Part shown: positions 24,875 through 35,434 of the stretch, piece after piece
Layout of the letters: every line of letters starts with the position of its first letter
Position numbering within the stretch: position 1 is the first letter of the stretch
Assembly: GCF_000338295.1 (NCBI RefSeq)
Contig: NZ_ANMO01000181.1
Location: forward strand, 1 to 53,326
Direction of reading: 5' to 3'
Origin: Rhodopirellula europaea 6C
GTDB taxonomy: Bacteria > Planctomycetota > Planctomycetia > Pirellulales > Pirellulaceae
Length of the DNA: 53,326 bases
Translations under genes and position numbers: made by a program
The notes under the pieces: model-generated
What the model was told of the DNA's origin: nothing
Databases searched by the model: none
Seen by the model: only the letters and a program-made list of their open reading frames with translations

Positions 24875-27800
24875 ATGGCAACTACGACTCAGCGTCGCCT
24901 CGAACCCACCTCGATTCGCAAATTCGGCACCGGCTTGGGCCAGTTCGATTTGCCCGACCTGACCGCCCTGCAAACAGTGTCCTACGCGGCATTCTTGCAA
25001 GAAGATGCGGCCAGCAACGCTCGCAAAGATCACGGGCTGGAGTCCGTACTGAGGGAAATCTTCCCGATCGCCAGTTACGACGGGAATACGACGCTGGAGT
25101 ACCTGTACTACGAGTTGGGGAAACCCCGCTACACAATTCAGGAATGCCGTCAGCTGCGTTTAACCTATGGTCGCCCGCTGCGTATTTGGTTGCGACTGAA
25201 TCGCGAAGAGCCCATCGAAGAGGAAGTCTATCTGGGCGACCTGCCGATCATGCTGGGCGGTGGTGAATTCATCATCAACGGTGCCGAGCGTGTGGTTGTG
25301 TCGCAGCTGCACCGCAGCCCCGGCGTCGACTTCGTTCTAGAACAAGACACCACGACCGATCGCAAATTGCCATCGTGCCGCGTGATCCCCGAACGTGGTT
25401 CGTGGATCGAAGTCAACGTGACCAAGAAAGACGCGTTGACCGTCCGCATTGACCAAAGCGGGAAGTTCGCCGCGACGATGTTGCTGCGTGCAATGGATCC
25501 GAAGTACAGCACCGACGCGGATCTGCTGTCGGCGTTCTACGAAACCGGCACCATCAAGGTGAACGGCGGAAAAGACGCGACCAAGATCGAAAACAAGATC
25601 GCTGTCGACGATGTGGTTTACCCGAGCGGTCACGAACGTGCCGGCGAAATCATCGTGGAAGCTGGCTACAAGATCACCACCGAACTTTCGGAAACGATCT
25701 GCAACGCCGGTGTGACTTCGGTCGAAGCAATGGACCTTCCAAAGGTTCCGTTGATCTTCAACACTCTTGCCGACGACAACACCGCCAGCCACGAAGAAGC
25801 GTTGCTGCGGATCTACCAGCGTTTGCGTCCGGGCAACCCGCCTCAATTGGAAAAAGCTCGCACGCTGTTCCAAGAGAAGTTCTACGACGACAACCGTTAT
25901 CGCTTGGGCAAAGTCGGTCGTTTCCGTCTGAACCGCAAGTTGGGTCTGGGCGTCGAAGAAACCGTCATGACGTTGCGTCCTGACGACATGATCGCTGCCA
26001 TCCGCTACCTGATCGACTTGTTCGATGCGGACAGCGGTGCCGAGATCGACGACATTGACCACTTGGGCAACCGTCGTTTGCGTACCATCGATGAACTCGC
26101 CAGCGAAGAGCTCCGCAAGGGATTCTTGAAACTGCGTCGTACGGTTCAAGAACGCATGAGTGTCAAAGACGCTCAAGACATGACGCCTCGATCTTTGATC
26201 AACCCCAAGAGCGTTTCCGCAGCGATCGATTTCTTCTTCGGTCGTGGCGAACTCTCGCAGGTCGTTGACCAGACGAACCCGCTGTCGCAATTGGCACATG
26301 AACGTCGTCTTTCGGCTCTCGGCCCTGGCGGTTTGAACCGGAAACGAGCGGGCTTCGAAGTCCGCGACGTGCACATTTCGCACTACGGTCGTATCTGCCC
26401 GATTGAGACTCCTGAAGGTACGAACATTGGCCTGATCAGCTCGTTGGCGATTTACGCCGGCGTGGACGATTACGGATTCCTTTGCACACCGTTCCGCAAA
26501 GTCATCGACGGCAAAATCAGCGACGAAACCGTTTGGTTGCGTGCCGATGAGGAAGGCGAATCCTACGTTGCACCTGCTGACACCGAAGTCAAAGACGGTG
26601 CCCTGGTTCCCGGACCTAACATGATCGCTCGTTTCCGTAGTGACTTCGAGATCGTGATGCCGGAGCAAGTGTCCTTCATGGATGTCGCTCCCGCACAGAT
26701 GGTCGGTGTCTCTGCTGGATTGATTCCTTTCCTCGAGCACGATGATGCAAACCGTGCTTTGATGGGATCGAACATGCAGCGGCAAGCGGTGCCATTGTTG
26801 GTCACCGAGCCGCCGATTGTCGGTACCGGAATGGAACGCGAAGTCGCCAAAAACAGTGCGATGGTCGTGCGTGCTCGCCGTGCGGGCAAAGTGACCTACG
26901 CCGATGCGACTCGTATCGAGATCGGTAGCGATCACTACCCACTGAAAAAGTACCAAGGTCTCAACGAACGAACCTGCCAAAACCAAAAGCCACTCATCAC
27001 GGTTGGTGATAAGGTCGAGAAAGGCCAAATCATCGCCGACGGTGCTGCCACCCAAAAAGGTGAATTGGCTCTCGGACGAAACGTCTTGGTCGGCTTCATG
27101 TCGTTCGACGGATTCAACTACGAGGATGCGATCATCATCAGCGAAGAGCTGGTGCGAAATGACACGTACACCTCGATCCACATTGAAGACTTCGACGTCG
27201 AAATTCGCGAAACGAAATTGGGTCGCGAAGAGTTCACGCGAGACATCCCGAACGTTTCCGAAAAAGCACTTCGCAACTTGGATGACACCGGGATCGTTCA
27301 AACCGGAACCTACGTGAAGCCTGGCGACATTCTGGTCGGCAAGGTTTCGCCAAAGAGCAAGACTGAACTGACGCCTGAAGAAAAACTTCTTCACGCGATC
27401 TTCGGTCGTGCCGGTGAAGACGTGAAGAACGACTCGCTGGAAGTACCATCGGGCATCGAAGGCATCGTCATCGACACCCAGAAATTCAGCCGCCGGATGA
27501 GCCTCGGCGAAGACGAGCGAAAGGCGTTCGAACGCGAACTGAAACAACACGAAACCGAAGGCAATGAAGAAATTGCCAGCACGTTTGAGTCGTTGATTCG
27601 TGACATGGAAGAAGCTTCCGGCGTCAAGCTGAAAGACTCGACCGGCACACCACTGGCCGACGGACAAGATCCTAAGTTCGTTGCCGAACGTGCAACCAGT
27701 TTCCGATTGGAACTGGTCCTCGAGCAAATCGAAGACGAAGAGAAACGCAAAGCTGCCGAGAAGGTTCACCAAACGCAATGGCAAAACGTCGAACAAGCTA

Positions 27801-28597
27801 TCGACGAGCGTGATCGCAAACTGAACAGCATGAAACGTGGCGATGAACTTCGCTCGGGCGTGCTGCAGATGGTCAAGATCTACATCGCGACCAAGCGTAC
27901 GATCAGCGTCGGTGACAAGATGGCGGGACGTCACGGTAACAAGGGTGTGATCGCCAAGATCCTTCCGATCGAAGACATGCCGTTCCTGCCCGATGGAACT
28001 CCAATTCAAATCATGCTCAACCCGCTGGGAGTTCCCAGCCGGATGAACGTGGGTCAGATTTTGGAAACCCACTTGGGTTGGGCGGGAGCCAAGCTTGGAT
28101 TCCAAGCACTCACCCCAATCTTCGATGGTGCCAGCGAATCGGAAATCAACGACTGCTTGGCGGAAGCCGGCTTGCCAGCTCACGGTAAGATCCGCTTGAC
28201 CGATGGTCGAACGGGAGAGCCGATGGAACAGGAAACCACGGTGGGCTACATCTACATGCTGAAGCTTCACCACTTGGTCGACGACAAAGTCCACGCACGC
28301 AGCACCGGACCTTACTCGTTGATCACGCAGCAACCTCTTGGCGGAAAGGCTCGCTTCGGCGGCCAACGCTTCGGAGAGATGGAAGTGTGGGCACTGGAAG
28401 CATATGGTGCCGCTTACATTCTCCAGGAATTGCTGACGGTGAAATCCGACGATGTCGAAGGTCGAACCAAGATCTACGAATCGATGGTCAAGGGAGAAAA
28501 CACTCTCGAGGCCGGCACACCTGCCAGCTTCGACGTGTTGACCAACGAAATTCGTGGTCTGGCCCTGAACATGCAACTCGAGAAACGGCCGATCTAA
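24875..28597 (+). CDS. rpoB: DNA-directed RNA polymerase beta subunit
   Basis: A 1240-residue core subunit of RNA polymerase. Diagnostic segments include RSPGVDF, the rifampicin-region block [45 protein letters not shown] (about residues 454-497), [43 protein letters not shown] and the C-terminal [33 protein letters not shown]. The ATG at 24875 has GAAGGAG at 24856-24862. In the rifampicin pocket the residues equivalent to E. coli F514, M515 and N518 read Val, Val and Thr, while D516, H526 and S531 are kept. TTA, CTA and TCA codons are nearly absent over most of the gene, as in highly expressed genes, leaving long open frames on the opposite strand. rpoC follows after 229 bases. Confidence 0.98.
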   Translation: MATTTQRRLEPTSIRKFGTGLGQFDLPDLTALQTVSYAAFLQEDAASNARKDHGLESVLREIFPIASYDGNTTLEYLYYELGKPRYTIQECRQLRLTYGRPLRIWLRLNREEPIEEEVYLGDLPIMLGGGEFIINGAERVVVSQLHRSPGVDFVLEQDTTTDRKLPSCRVIPERGSWIEVNVTKKDALTVRIDQSGKFAATMLLRAMDPKYSTDADLLSAFYETGTIKVNGGKDATKIENKIAVDDVVYPSGHERAGEIIVEAGYKITTELSETICNAGVTSVEAMDLPKVPLIFNTLADDNTASHEEALLRIYQRLRPGNPPQLEKARTLFQEKFYDDNRYRLGKVGRFRLNRKLGLGVEETVMTLRPDDMIAAIRYLIDLFDADSGAEIDDIDHLGNRRLRTIDELASEELRKGFLKLRRTVQERMSVKDAQDMTPRSLINPKSVSAAIDFFFGRGELSQVVDQTNPLSQLAHERRLSALGPGGLNRKRAGFEVRDVHISHYGRICPIETPEGTNIGLISSLAIYAGVDDYGFLCTPFRKVIDGKISDETVWLRADEEGESYVAPADTEVKDGALVPGPNMIARFRSDFEIVMPEQVSFMDVAPAQMVGVSAGLIPFLEHDDANRALMGSNMQRQAVPLLVTEPPIVGTGMEREVAKNSAMVVRARRAGKVTYADATRIEIGSDHYPLKKYQGLNERTCQNQKPLITVGDKVEKGQIIADGAATQKGELALGRNVLVGFMSFDGFNYEDAIIISEELVRNDTYTSIHIEDFDVEIRETKLGREEFTRDIPNVSEKALRNLDDTGIVQTGTYVKPGDILVGKVSPKSKTELTPEEKLLHAIFGRAGEDVKNDSLEVPSGIEGIVIDTQKFSRRMSLGEDERKAFERELKQHETEGNEEIASTFESLIRDMEEASGVKLKDSTGTPLADGQDPKFVAERATSFRLELVLEQIEDEEKRKAAEKVHQTQWQNVEQAIDERDRKLNSMKRGDELRSGVLQMVKIYIATKRTISVGDKMAGRHGNKGVIAKILPIEDMPFLPDGTPIQIMLNPLGVPSRMNVGQILETHLGWAGAKLGFQALTPIFDGASESEINDCLAEAGLPAHGKIRLTDGRTGEPMEQETTVGYIYMLKLHHLVDDKVHARSTGPYSLITQQPLGGKARFGGQRFGEMEVWALEAYGAAYILQELLTVKSDDVEGRTKIYESMVKGENTLEAGTPASFDVLTNEIRGLALNMQLEKRPI

Positions 28598-28608
28598 GGA
28601 AGCCAATT

Positions 28609-28662
28609 GCCGCCAGCGTCTCGTTGGCGGCTTTGGTTGTTCGGGCCAGCATCACGCTGGCC
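28609..28662 (+). other. Two hairpins in the rpoB-rpoC spacer
   Basis: GCCGCCA (28609-28615) pairs with TGGCGGC (28625-28631), and GGCCAGC (28644-28650) pairs with GCTGGCC (28656-28662). Both stems are perfect and neither has a T-run. The position between two subunits needed in equal amounts suggests attenuation, processing or mRNA stability control, or a REP-like insertion. Confidence 0.55.
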
Positions 28663-28826
28663 TGGACGGGGCGAACGCGAGACCTTCCCCGGTTTTGAAC
28701 TCCCCCGGTTTTCGAACTCAAGCGTCAGAAGAATGACTCACCCCCGTCTTCTGACCTTCTTCCCAACATCAATTGCACCAGCAAAAAAGCTAGCAGCGAA
28801 TTGCTAATAGCTAGGAGCTTCTCAGA

Positions 28827-31800
28827 ATGTCCATTGGCGAAACCAGCAACTACGATCGCATCAACGATTACGCCTCCGTCCGTATCTCGTTGGCGCGACC
28901 TCAAGACATCAAAGCATGGTCGTTCGGTGAGGTCAAAAAACCCGAAACGATCAACTACCGAACCTACCGTCCTGAAAAAGACGGTTTGTTCTGCGAACGC
29001 ATCTTTGGCCCTGAGAAGGACTGGGAATGTGCCTGCGGCAAATACCGTGGGATGAAATACAAAGGGATGATCTGCGACCGTTGCGGCGTGAAGGTCACCC
29101 ACAGTCGCGTGCGTCGCAAACGCATGGGCCACATCGAACTGGCGGCTCCCGTCGTTCACATTTGGTTCTTCAAGGCCATGCCATCGCGACTGGGCAACCT
29201 GCTCGCGATGAAAACCAGCTCGCTGGAAAAGGTCATCTACTTCCAGGATTACGTGGTCACGGATCCGAAGGACACCGACCTGGAAATGCTGCAGCTCCTC
29301 ACCGAAGAGGAATACCGCGCTGCACGTCAACAATACGGCTCAGGCAGCTTCCAAGCCGACATGGGTGCGGAAGCCGTTCGCGATCTGCTGAACAAGCTCG
29401 ACCTGGTCACGCTGTCCGATCAACTGCGTGTGGATTTGGCGGAAACCGGCAGCAAGCAAAAGAAGAAAGACCTGATCAACCGACTCAAGATCGTTGAGTC
29501 GATCCGTGACAGTGACAACCGTCCCGAGTGGATGGTCCTCGATGTCATTCCGGTCATTCCTCCGGATTTGCGTCCGTTGGTTCTGTTGGACAGCGGCAAC
29601 TTCGCGACGTCCGACCTGAACGACCTGTATCGCCGGATCATCAACCGCAACAACCGTTTGCGAAAACTGGTCGATCTGAATGCACCGGAAGTCATCATTC
29701 GCAACGAAAAGCGAATGCTCCAACAGTCCGTCGATGCGTTGTTCGACAACAACCGTTGCAAGCGTCCCGTGTTGGGATCGTCGAACCGTCCATTGAAATC
29801 CTTGACCGACATGATCAAGGGGAAACAGGGTCGTTTCCGCGAAAACTTGCTCGGCAAACGAGTCGATTACTCGGCCCGTTCGGTCATCGTGGTCGGTCCT
29901 CGTTTGAAACTGCATCAATGCGGTTTGCCAAAGAAGATCGCGCTCGAACTGTACCAACCGTTCATCATTCGTCGCCTCAAAGAGCTTGGCCACGCTGACA
30001 CGATCAAGTCGGCCAAGAAGATGCTCGAACGAAAAGACGAAGAGGTTTGGGATATCCTTGAGCAAGTCATCACGAACCACCCCGTGTTGCTCAACCGAGC
30101 ACCAACGTTGCACCGGATGGGCATCCAAGCTTTCGAACCAACCTTGGTCGAAGGCAACGCGATTCACTTGCACCCACTGGTTTGCAAAGGCTTCAACGCT
30201 GACTTCGACGGCGACCAAATGGCCGTCCACTTGCCGCTTTCGATCGAAGCCCAAGTCGAAGCTCACACGTTGATGATGAGCACGAACAACGTGTTCGCAC
30301 CTTCGAACGGAAAGCCCATCATGAGTCCTTCGCAGGATATCGTCATGGGTTGCTACTTCATGACCGTCGAGATGCCCGATCAAAAGGGCGAGGGCATGAC
30401 GTTCAGCACCTACGAAGAAGTCGACTACGCGTTGGCTCAAGGCATCGTCGGTTTGCACACGCGAATCAAGTTGCGTTTGCCGAAGTACCAAAAACTGAAG
30501 ACCGACGACGATAGCGGTGAATACGGTGCCATCATTGACACCACCCCGGGTCGCGTTCGCTTCAATGAAATGCTCCCCGTCGGGATGGATTTTTACAACC
30601 GCGCCATGCGTAGCGGTGACTTGGCCAAATCGATCAGTGACTGCTACCAGCGTCTCGGTCGCAAAGCAACGATTCACTTGCTCGACGACATGATGCAAGC
30701 TGGTTTCCGCGAATCCACCCGCAGTGGTCTGTCCTTCGCGACGGATGACTTGGTGACTCCGGACACCAAGCAACAGTTCATCAAAGAAGCCGAAAAAGAT
30801 GTCATGAAGCACAAGAAGGCTTATGACCGCGGTCTGATGACGGGCAAGGAACGATACAACCAGGTTCTCGATGCCTGGACCCACGCTCGCGAAGCCATCA
30901 CGGCAGACATGATGTCGGCGATGGAAAACGACATCCGACCCGGCGGCTGGTACATCAACCCCGTTTTCTTGATGTCGCACTCGGGTGCACGGGGCGGTAT
31001 CGAGCAAATTCGTCAGCTCGCTGGTATGCGTGGTCTGATGGCCAAGCCAACCGGCGAAATCATCGAAACGCCCATCAAGGCAAACTTCCGCGAAGGCCTG
31101 TCGGTGCTCGAGTACTTCTCGTCGACGCACGGTGCTCGAAAGGGTCTGGCCGACACGGCGTTGAAAACAGCTGACTCCGGTTACCTGACTCGTAAGCTGG
31201 CCGACGTGGCTCAGAACGTTGTGGTCACCATGCATGACTGCGGCACCACTCAAGGCATCACGAAGGGTGTCGTTTACCGTGGTGAAAAGGTCGAAGTTTC
31301 GCTCGCGGAATCGATCAACGGTCGTGTCAGCTTGAAGTCGATCGTCAACCCGGTCACCGACGAAGTGATCGTGGAAGCGAACCAAATGATCACTCCCGAG
31401 ATCGCTCGCAATATCGAAGCGATGGGCTTGGAAAAAATCCAAGTTCGTACGCCGATGTCGTGCGACGCTCCTCTGGGTGTTTGCCGATGCTGCTACGGCA
31501 TGGACATGTCGACCGGATCGATGGTCGAAGAAGGCATGGCCGTCGGTATCATCGCCGCTCAGTCGATTGGTGAGCCCGGTACTCAGTTGACGATGCGTAC
31601 GTTCCACATCGGTGGTTCGGTGAGCAAGCAAGTCGAAGAGTCGGACATCAAGACCAGCCGTGACGGTGAAGTTCGTTTGACACGAATGAAGGCTGTGACG
31701 AACGCCGAAGGTCGCGACATCGTGTTGACCCGAAACGGTCAAATTATGTTGGTCGACGATCGCGGTCGGGAAGTCGAATCGTACGACATCCCAACCGGTG

Positions 31801-33116
31801 CCATGTTGATGGTCAAAGAAGGCGACAAAGTCACCGCCGGACAAGTCCTTTGCGAATGGAACCCGTACTCGATTCCGATTTTGTCGGAAGTGACCGGTAA
31901 GATTCGCTTCGAAGACGTTGTCGAAGGCGAAACGATGCGTCTGGATCGCGAAGCCAGTGGTAACACCCGGATGACAATCATTGACCACAAGGGTGACTTG
32001 CACCCGCAACTGGTCATCGAAGACGAAACCGGTCGTCCGCTTCACGCACAGTACTTGCCCGAACGTGCAACGATCTCGGTCAAGGAAGGCGAAGAAGTCA
32101 TTCCCGGTAAAGTCCTCGCTGAAATGCCTCGTGAAACGGGCGGTGTCTCGGATATCACCGGTGGTCTGCCTCGTGTGACCGAGATCTTCGAGGCTCGTAA
32201 GCCAAAGGATCCGGCTGTGATCGCGGAAGTCGACGGCGAAGTCGAAATCCTCAGCGAACGTAAACGTGGCAAGCGAACGATCATCGTCCGCAGTGAATCA
32301 GGGATCGAACGCGAGCACTTGGTGCCTCACGGGAAGCACTTCCTGGTTCACACCGGCGACATAGTGAAGGCTGGTCAAGCCTTGGTCGATGGTGCGTTGG
32401 TTCCTCACGACATCTTGCGTGTGACCGGGGAAGAAGCCGTTCAGCAATACTTGCTGCACGAAATCCAACAGGTCTATCGCAGCCAGCGTGTGGAAATCAA
32501 CGACAAGCACGGCGAAATCATCATCGCTCGCATGCTTCGCAAGGTGAAGATCGAGAACGCTGGCGACACCAACCTGTTGCCCGGCAGCGTGATGGACCGA
32601 TTCCACTTCCGCAAAGCCAACCAAGACTTGCAGAAGTGCATCAAGATCGCCAACCCAGGTGACACGGACTACACCGAAGGCACGATCGTGCCGAAGGAAG
32701 CGTTCGAACAAACCAACGCCGAAGTCGAAGCGATGGGCGGAACGCCTGCGAAGGGCAAACGTTGCAAGAGTGCAACGGCCAGCACCCAGTTGCTCGGTAT
32801 CACCAAGGCCGCCGTTCAGTCGAACTCGTTCATCTCGGCAGCGTCGTTCCAAGAAACCACCAAGGTGCTCACCGAAGCCGCTTTGGCGGGCAAGGTCGAC
32901 AAGTTGGTCGGTTTGAAAGAGAACGTCATCTTGGGTCACTTGATTCCAGCCGGTACCGGTTTCCGCATCTTCCAAGAGTCGGAAGTCAACTACCGCCGCG
33001 AAGCACTCGAAGAACTGTCGCAGGCTCCTGTCTCGGCACTCGAAGAATCCTTCCCGTTGCTCGGAGGCGATGGCGAACCAGCCTCGACCACATCCAGCAC
33101 GACCGAAGGCGAGTGA
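28827..33116 (+). CDS. rpoC: DNA-directed RNA polymerase beta' subunit
   Basis: A 1429-residue core subunit. The N-terminal zinc finger is [23 protein letters not shown]. The lid/rudder region [47 protein letters not shown] and the catalytic magnesium motif [12 protein letters not shown] follow. The second zinc site ([13 protein letters not shown]), [21 protein letters not shown], and [23 protein letters not shown] near the C-terminus complete the set. Length is close to the usual value (about 1400). The start has AGGAGCTT 10 bases upstream. The gene ends 28 bases before a strong terminator. Confidence 0.98.
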   Translation: MSIGETSNYDRINDYASVRISLARPQDIKAWSFGEVKKPETINYRTYRPEKDGLFCERIFGPEKDWECACGKYRGMKYKGMICDRCGVKVTHSRVRRKRMGHIELAAPVVHIWFFKAMPSRLGNLLAMKTSSLEKVIYFQDYVVTDPKDTDLEMLQLLTEEEYRAARQQYGSGSFQADMGAEAVRDLLNKLDLVTLSDQLRVDLAETGSKQKKKDLINRLKIVESIRDSDNRPEWMVLDVIPVIPPDLRPLVLLDSGNFATSDLNDLYRRIINRNNRLRKLVDLNAPEVIIRNEKRMLQQSVDALFDNNRCKRPVLGSSNRPLKSLTDMIKGKQGRFRENLLGKRVDYSARSVIVVGPRLKLHQCGLPKKIALELYQPFIIRRLKELGHADTIKSAKKMLERKDEEVWDILEQVITNHPVLLNRAPTLHRMGIQAFEPTLVEGNAIHLHPLVCKGFNADFDGDQMAVHLPLSIEAQVEAHTLMMSTNNVFAPSNGKPIMSPSQDIVMGCYFMTVEMPDQKGEGMTFSTYEEVDYALAQGIVGLHTRIKLRLPKYQKLKTDDDSGEYGAIIDTTPGRVRFNEMLPVGMDFYNRAMRSGDLAKSISDCYQRLGRKATIHLLDDMMQAGFRESTRSGLSFATDDLVTPDTKQQFIKEAEKDVMKHKKAYDRGLMTGKERYNQVLDAWTHAREAITADMMSAMENDIRPGGWYINPVFLMSHSGARGGIEQIRQLAGMRGLMAKPTGEIIETPIKANFREGLSVLEYFSSTHGARKGLADTALKTADSGYLTRKLADVAQNVVVTMHDCGTTQGITKGVVYRGEKVEVSLAESINGRVSLKSIVNPVTDEVIVEANQMITPEIARNIEAMGLEKIQVRTPMSCDAPLGVCRCCYGMDMSTGSMVEEGMAVGIIAAQSIGEPGTQLTMRTFHIGGSVSKQVEESDIKTSRDGEVRLTRMKAVTNAEGRDIVLTRNGQIMLVDDRGREVESYDIPTGAMLMVKEGDKVTAGQVLCEWNPYSIPILSEVTGKIRFEDVVEGETMRLDREASGNTRMTIIDHKGDLHPQLVIEDETGRPLHAQYLPERATISVKEGEEVIPGKVLAEMPRETGGVSDITGGLPRVTEIFEARKPKDPAVIAEVDGEVEILSERKRGKRTIIVRSESGIEREHLVPHGKHFLVHTGDIVKAGQALVDGALVPHDILRVTGEEAVQQYLLHEIQQVYRSQRVEINDKHGEIIIARMLRKVKIENAGDTNLLPGSVMDRFHFRKANQDLQKCIKIANPGDTDYTEGTIVPKEAFEQTNAEVEAMGGTPAKGKRCKSATASTQLLGITKAAVQSNSFISAASFQETTKVLTEAALAGKVDKLVGLKENVILGHLIPAGTGFRIFQESEVNYRREALEELSQAPVSALEESFPLLGGDGEPASTTSSTTEGE

Positions 33117-33144
33117 TCGCCACTTCGAATCGTTGAAAACATCA

Positions 33145-33174
33145 ACCGGGCGTCCTCACGACGCCCGGTTTTTT
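33145..33174 (+). terminator. Intrinsic terminator after rpoC
   Basis: ACCGGGCGTC (33145-33154), loop CTCAC and GACGCCCGGT (33160-33169) form a perfect 10-bp stem followed by T6 (33169-33174). It lies 28 bases past the rpoC stop and ends the rpoBC transcript. Confidence 0.95.
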
Positions 33175-33202
33175 CATGCGCGAACGAGTCCTGAGTCCCT
33201 GA

Positions 33203-33283
33203 GGCCCTGTGGCCCTGTGGCCCTGTGGCCCTGTGGCCCTGATAAACTAAAAGGTCCCCAACCAACTCCCCCCAACCAACTCC
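33203..33283. repeat. Short tandem repeats between rpoC and sulfatase
   Basis: Five consecutive copies of GGCCCTGT (33203-33242, the last ending in A) are followed by two copies of the 14-base unit CCCCAACCAACTCC (33256-33283). Such simple repeats can vary by slippage. They lie 60-100 bases upstream of the sulfatase start at 33302, close enough to sit in its promoter or leader. Confidence 0.9.
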
Positions 33284-33301
33284 CCCCACCCAAGCCTCGT
33301 C

Positions 33302-34744
33302 ATGCTAGCGTTGCCCCCACACTCGATCGTCGGCCGTTGCATCGTCTGCGTGACCCTGGCGACTCTCACTCTTTACTGGCAAAGCACCGCCGTATCATCG
33401 CAACCCAATTTGGTGGTGATCATCGCGGACGACCTTGGGTATGGCGAAACCGGGATGATGGGCAACGCCGAGATCCCAACACCCGCGATTGACGCATTGG
33501 CCCGCTCGGGAGTTCGCTGCACCAGCGGCTATGTGACATCGTCGTATTGCAGCCCGTCTCGAGCCGGCTTTATGTCGGGCCGTTACCAATCTCGGTTTGG
33601 TTATGACCTCAACCCGACCGGAGAACGCAACAACCATCCCAACGCGGGTTTGCCACCCCAGCAAAAGACCTTCGTCGAACATCTTCAGTCCGCTGGCTAT
33701 CACACTTCGCTGATTGGCAAGTGGCACCTCGGCACTCGCCCGCCGCAGGTTCCAACATCAAAAGGCTTTGATCGCTTCTTTGGATTCTTGCACGAAGGTC
33801 ACTTCTATGTCCCCGGTCCGCCGTATGAAAACGTTTGGACCATGCTGCGAGACAACTCGCTTCCGGCCGGACAATTCGAAACCAACCAAAGAACGATTCG
33901 CGGCAACTACGCTCGAATCAACGAACCCGCTTATGACACTGGCAATCCAGTTCTCGATGGTGGCGAACCAATCGATGATTGGAACTACCTGACGGATACG
34001 ATCACCGACAAAGCGGTCGACACCATCTCACAAGCCGCGTCGAATCCTTTCGCCATGGTTGTCTCGTACAACGCAGTGCACTCGCCCATGCAAGCCTCGC
34101 TTGAAGATCACGCCGCGATGGATCACATCGCCGATCCTCAACGACGAATCTTTGCCGGCATGTTGATCGCCTTGGATCGTGGGGTCGGCCGGATCATCAA
34201 GAAACTCGATCGACAAAAGCTACGACAAGAAACACTTGTTGTCTTCTTCAGCGACAACGGTGGACCAACGGCAGAACTCACCAGTAGCAACGCACCACTT
34301 CGCGGCGGCAAAGGCAGCCTTTACGAGGGTGGTGTTCGCATCCCGATGATTTGGAGCATGCCCGGAACGATTCCCGCGGGAGCTGAAGAAAAAGCTCCTG
34401 TCCTAAGTCTCGACATCGCCGCTTCGTTCTTGCCATTGGCTGTCGACGAAACCTTTCAGCTCGAAACCGATGGCACAAATGTTTTGCCTTGGATCGGCCG
34501 AGGCACCTTCGAGTCAGACCGAACGGTTTGGTGGCGAATGCCGCGTGGTGCGAGAGCCCTTCGGCATGGCGATTGGAAATTTGTCCAGGCTCGTCAAAAC
34601 CAACCCATCGAGCTCTTCAACCTGGAATCGGACCTCAGCGAGTCCAACGACCTGTCTGAGACGCACGCGAATCGCCTGCAAGAATTGCTGGCAACTTGGG
34701 ACTCGATCCAATCTGAGATGCCACCGGCAAAGACGTTCGAATAG
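33302..34744 (+). CDS. Secreted sulfatase (arylsulfatase A-like)
   Basis: A 480-residue sulfatase. The signal peptide covers about residues 1-34. IIADDLGYGETG (from residue 40) binds metal, and the canonical active site CSPSRAGFMSGRYQ starts at Cys83 for formylglycine conversion. GKWHLG, VFFSDNGGPTAEL and LRGGKGSLYEGGVRIPMIW follow in normal arylsulfatase order. The C-terminus is GDWKFVQ...ELFNLESDLSE, also typical. It precedes the ECF sigma factor gene by 105 bases on the same strand, so it may belong to the same regulon or operon. The substrate, presumably a sulfated algal glycan, is unknown. Confidence 0.95.
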   Translation: MLALPPHSIVGRCIVCVTLATLTLYWQSTAVSSQPNLVVIIADDLGYGETGMMGNAEIPTPAIDALARSGVRCTSGYVTSSYCSPSRAGFMSGRYQSRFGYDLNPTGERNNHPNAGLPPQQKTFVEHLQSAGYHTSLIGKWHLGTRPPQVPTSKGFDRFFGFLHEGHFYVPGPPYENVWTMLRDNSLPAGQFETNQRTIRGNYARINEPAYDTGNPVLDGGEPIDDWNYLTDTITDKAVDTISQAASNPFAMVVSYNAVHSPMQASLEDHAAMDHIADPQRRIFAGMLIALDRGVGRIIKKLDRQKLRQETLVVFFSDNGGPTAELTSSNAPLRGGKGSLYEGGVRIPMIWSMPGTIPAGAEEKAPVLSLDIAASFLPLAVDETFQLETDGTNVLPWIGRGTFESDRTVWWRMPRGARALRHGDWKFVQARQNQPIELFNLESDLSESNDLSETHANRLQELLATWDSIQSEMPPAKTFE

Positions 34745-34849
34745 ACCATCAAACGGCTTCTTCCGAATGATTTCGGTGATTGTGCGTACGGTCCACCAAA
34801 TTCTTTGTAAATCCGTCGGTGCGTGGAATGACAAGGTGGAGGAAAATGT

Positions 34850-35434
34850 ATGGCCGCTAGTGATCCACCCCGCAACAGCATCGATTCGAACAAGCGAGAA
34901 CAGCGATACAACGAATTCGTGGCGTTGCTGACTCGCCACGATTTATCGATCCGTCGGTTCGTACGCTCCCTCCTCGCCAACCGAGACGCGGTCGAAGACG
35001 TCGTGCAAGAAACGGCTCTCGAGTGCTGGCGCAAGTTCGATGACTTCGCAACGCAGAACTCAGGACACGAAGACGAGTTTGTCCGGTGGGCTTGTGTCAT
35101 TGCACGCTACAAAGCTCTCAGCTGGCAACGTGACCAGGGACGCGATCGGTTGGTCTTTCGCGACTCGGTGGTGGAAGCACTTGCCACCTCGGCGACAACG
35201 CAACTGGAACGACGCGAAGACGAACGCCAAGCGATGGAAAGATGCTTGGCCAAGCTTGGCGAGTCGCAACGTCAATTGGTGCTAAGCGTTCACTCGCCAG
35301 GACAATCGGTCATATCGATTGCAAAAGAAACCGGCCAAAAGGCTCGTCAGTTGTACTATCAGCTCAATGTCCTGCGTGCTTCGCTGCAGCGTTGTGTCGA
35401 AGAGCAATTGCAACAGGAGCTTCATCATGGATAG
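34850..35434 (+). CDS. ECF-type RNA polymerase sigma factor
   Basis: A 194-residue ECF sigma factor. Region 2 is seen in LLTRHDLSIRRFVRSLLANRDAVEDVVQETALECWRKFDDF, and region 4 in CLAKLGESQRQLVLSVHSPGQSVISIAKETGQKARQLYYQLNVLRASLQRCVEEQL, a helix-turn-helix with the usual spacing. ATG 34850 has GGTGGAGGA at 34835-34843. The gene overlaps the next one, a FecR-type membrane protein, by 8 bases, which indicates translational coupling of a sigma and its likely anti-sigma. This sigma type is common in planctomycete sulfatase loci. The target promoters cannot be read from the window. Confidence 0.95.
   Translation: MAASDPPRNSIDSNKREQRYNEFVALLTRHDLSIRRFVRSLLANRDAVEDVVQETALECWRKFDDFATQNSGHEDEFVRWACVIARYKALSWQRDQGRDRLVFRDSVVEALATSATTQLERREDERQAMERCLAKLGESQRQLVLSVHSPGQSVISIAKETGQKARQLYYQLNVLRASLQRCVEEQLQQELHHG

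Noticed and set aside
25337-28606. 1089-residue open frame on the minus strand across rpoB
   Set aside because: Its codon boundaries coincide exactly with those of rpoB, so it stays open only because rpoB avoids TTA, CTA and TCA codons, as highly expressed genes do. The translation shows no family motifs.
29340-32045. 901-residue open frame on the minus strand across rpoC
   Set aside because: Same cause as for rpoB: same codon boundaries as rpoC and absence of TTA/CTA/TCA codons. No motifs, no ribosome binding site.
33203-33242. Possible CRISPR-like array
   Set aside because: The 8-bp units are contiguous with no spacers, so this is a simple tandem repeat. No Cas genes are present.
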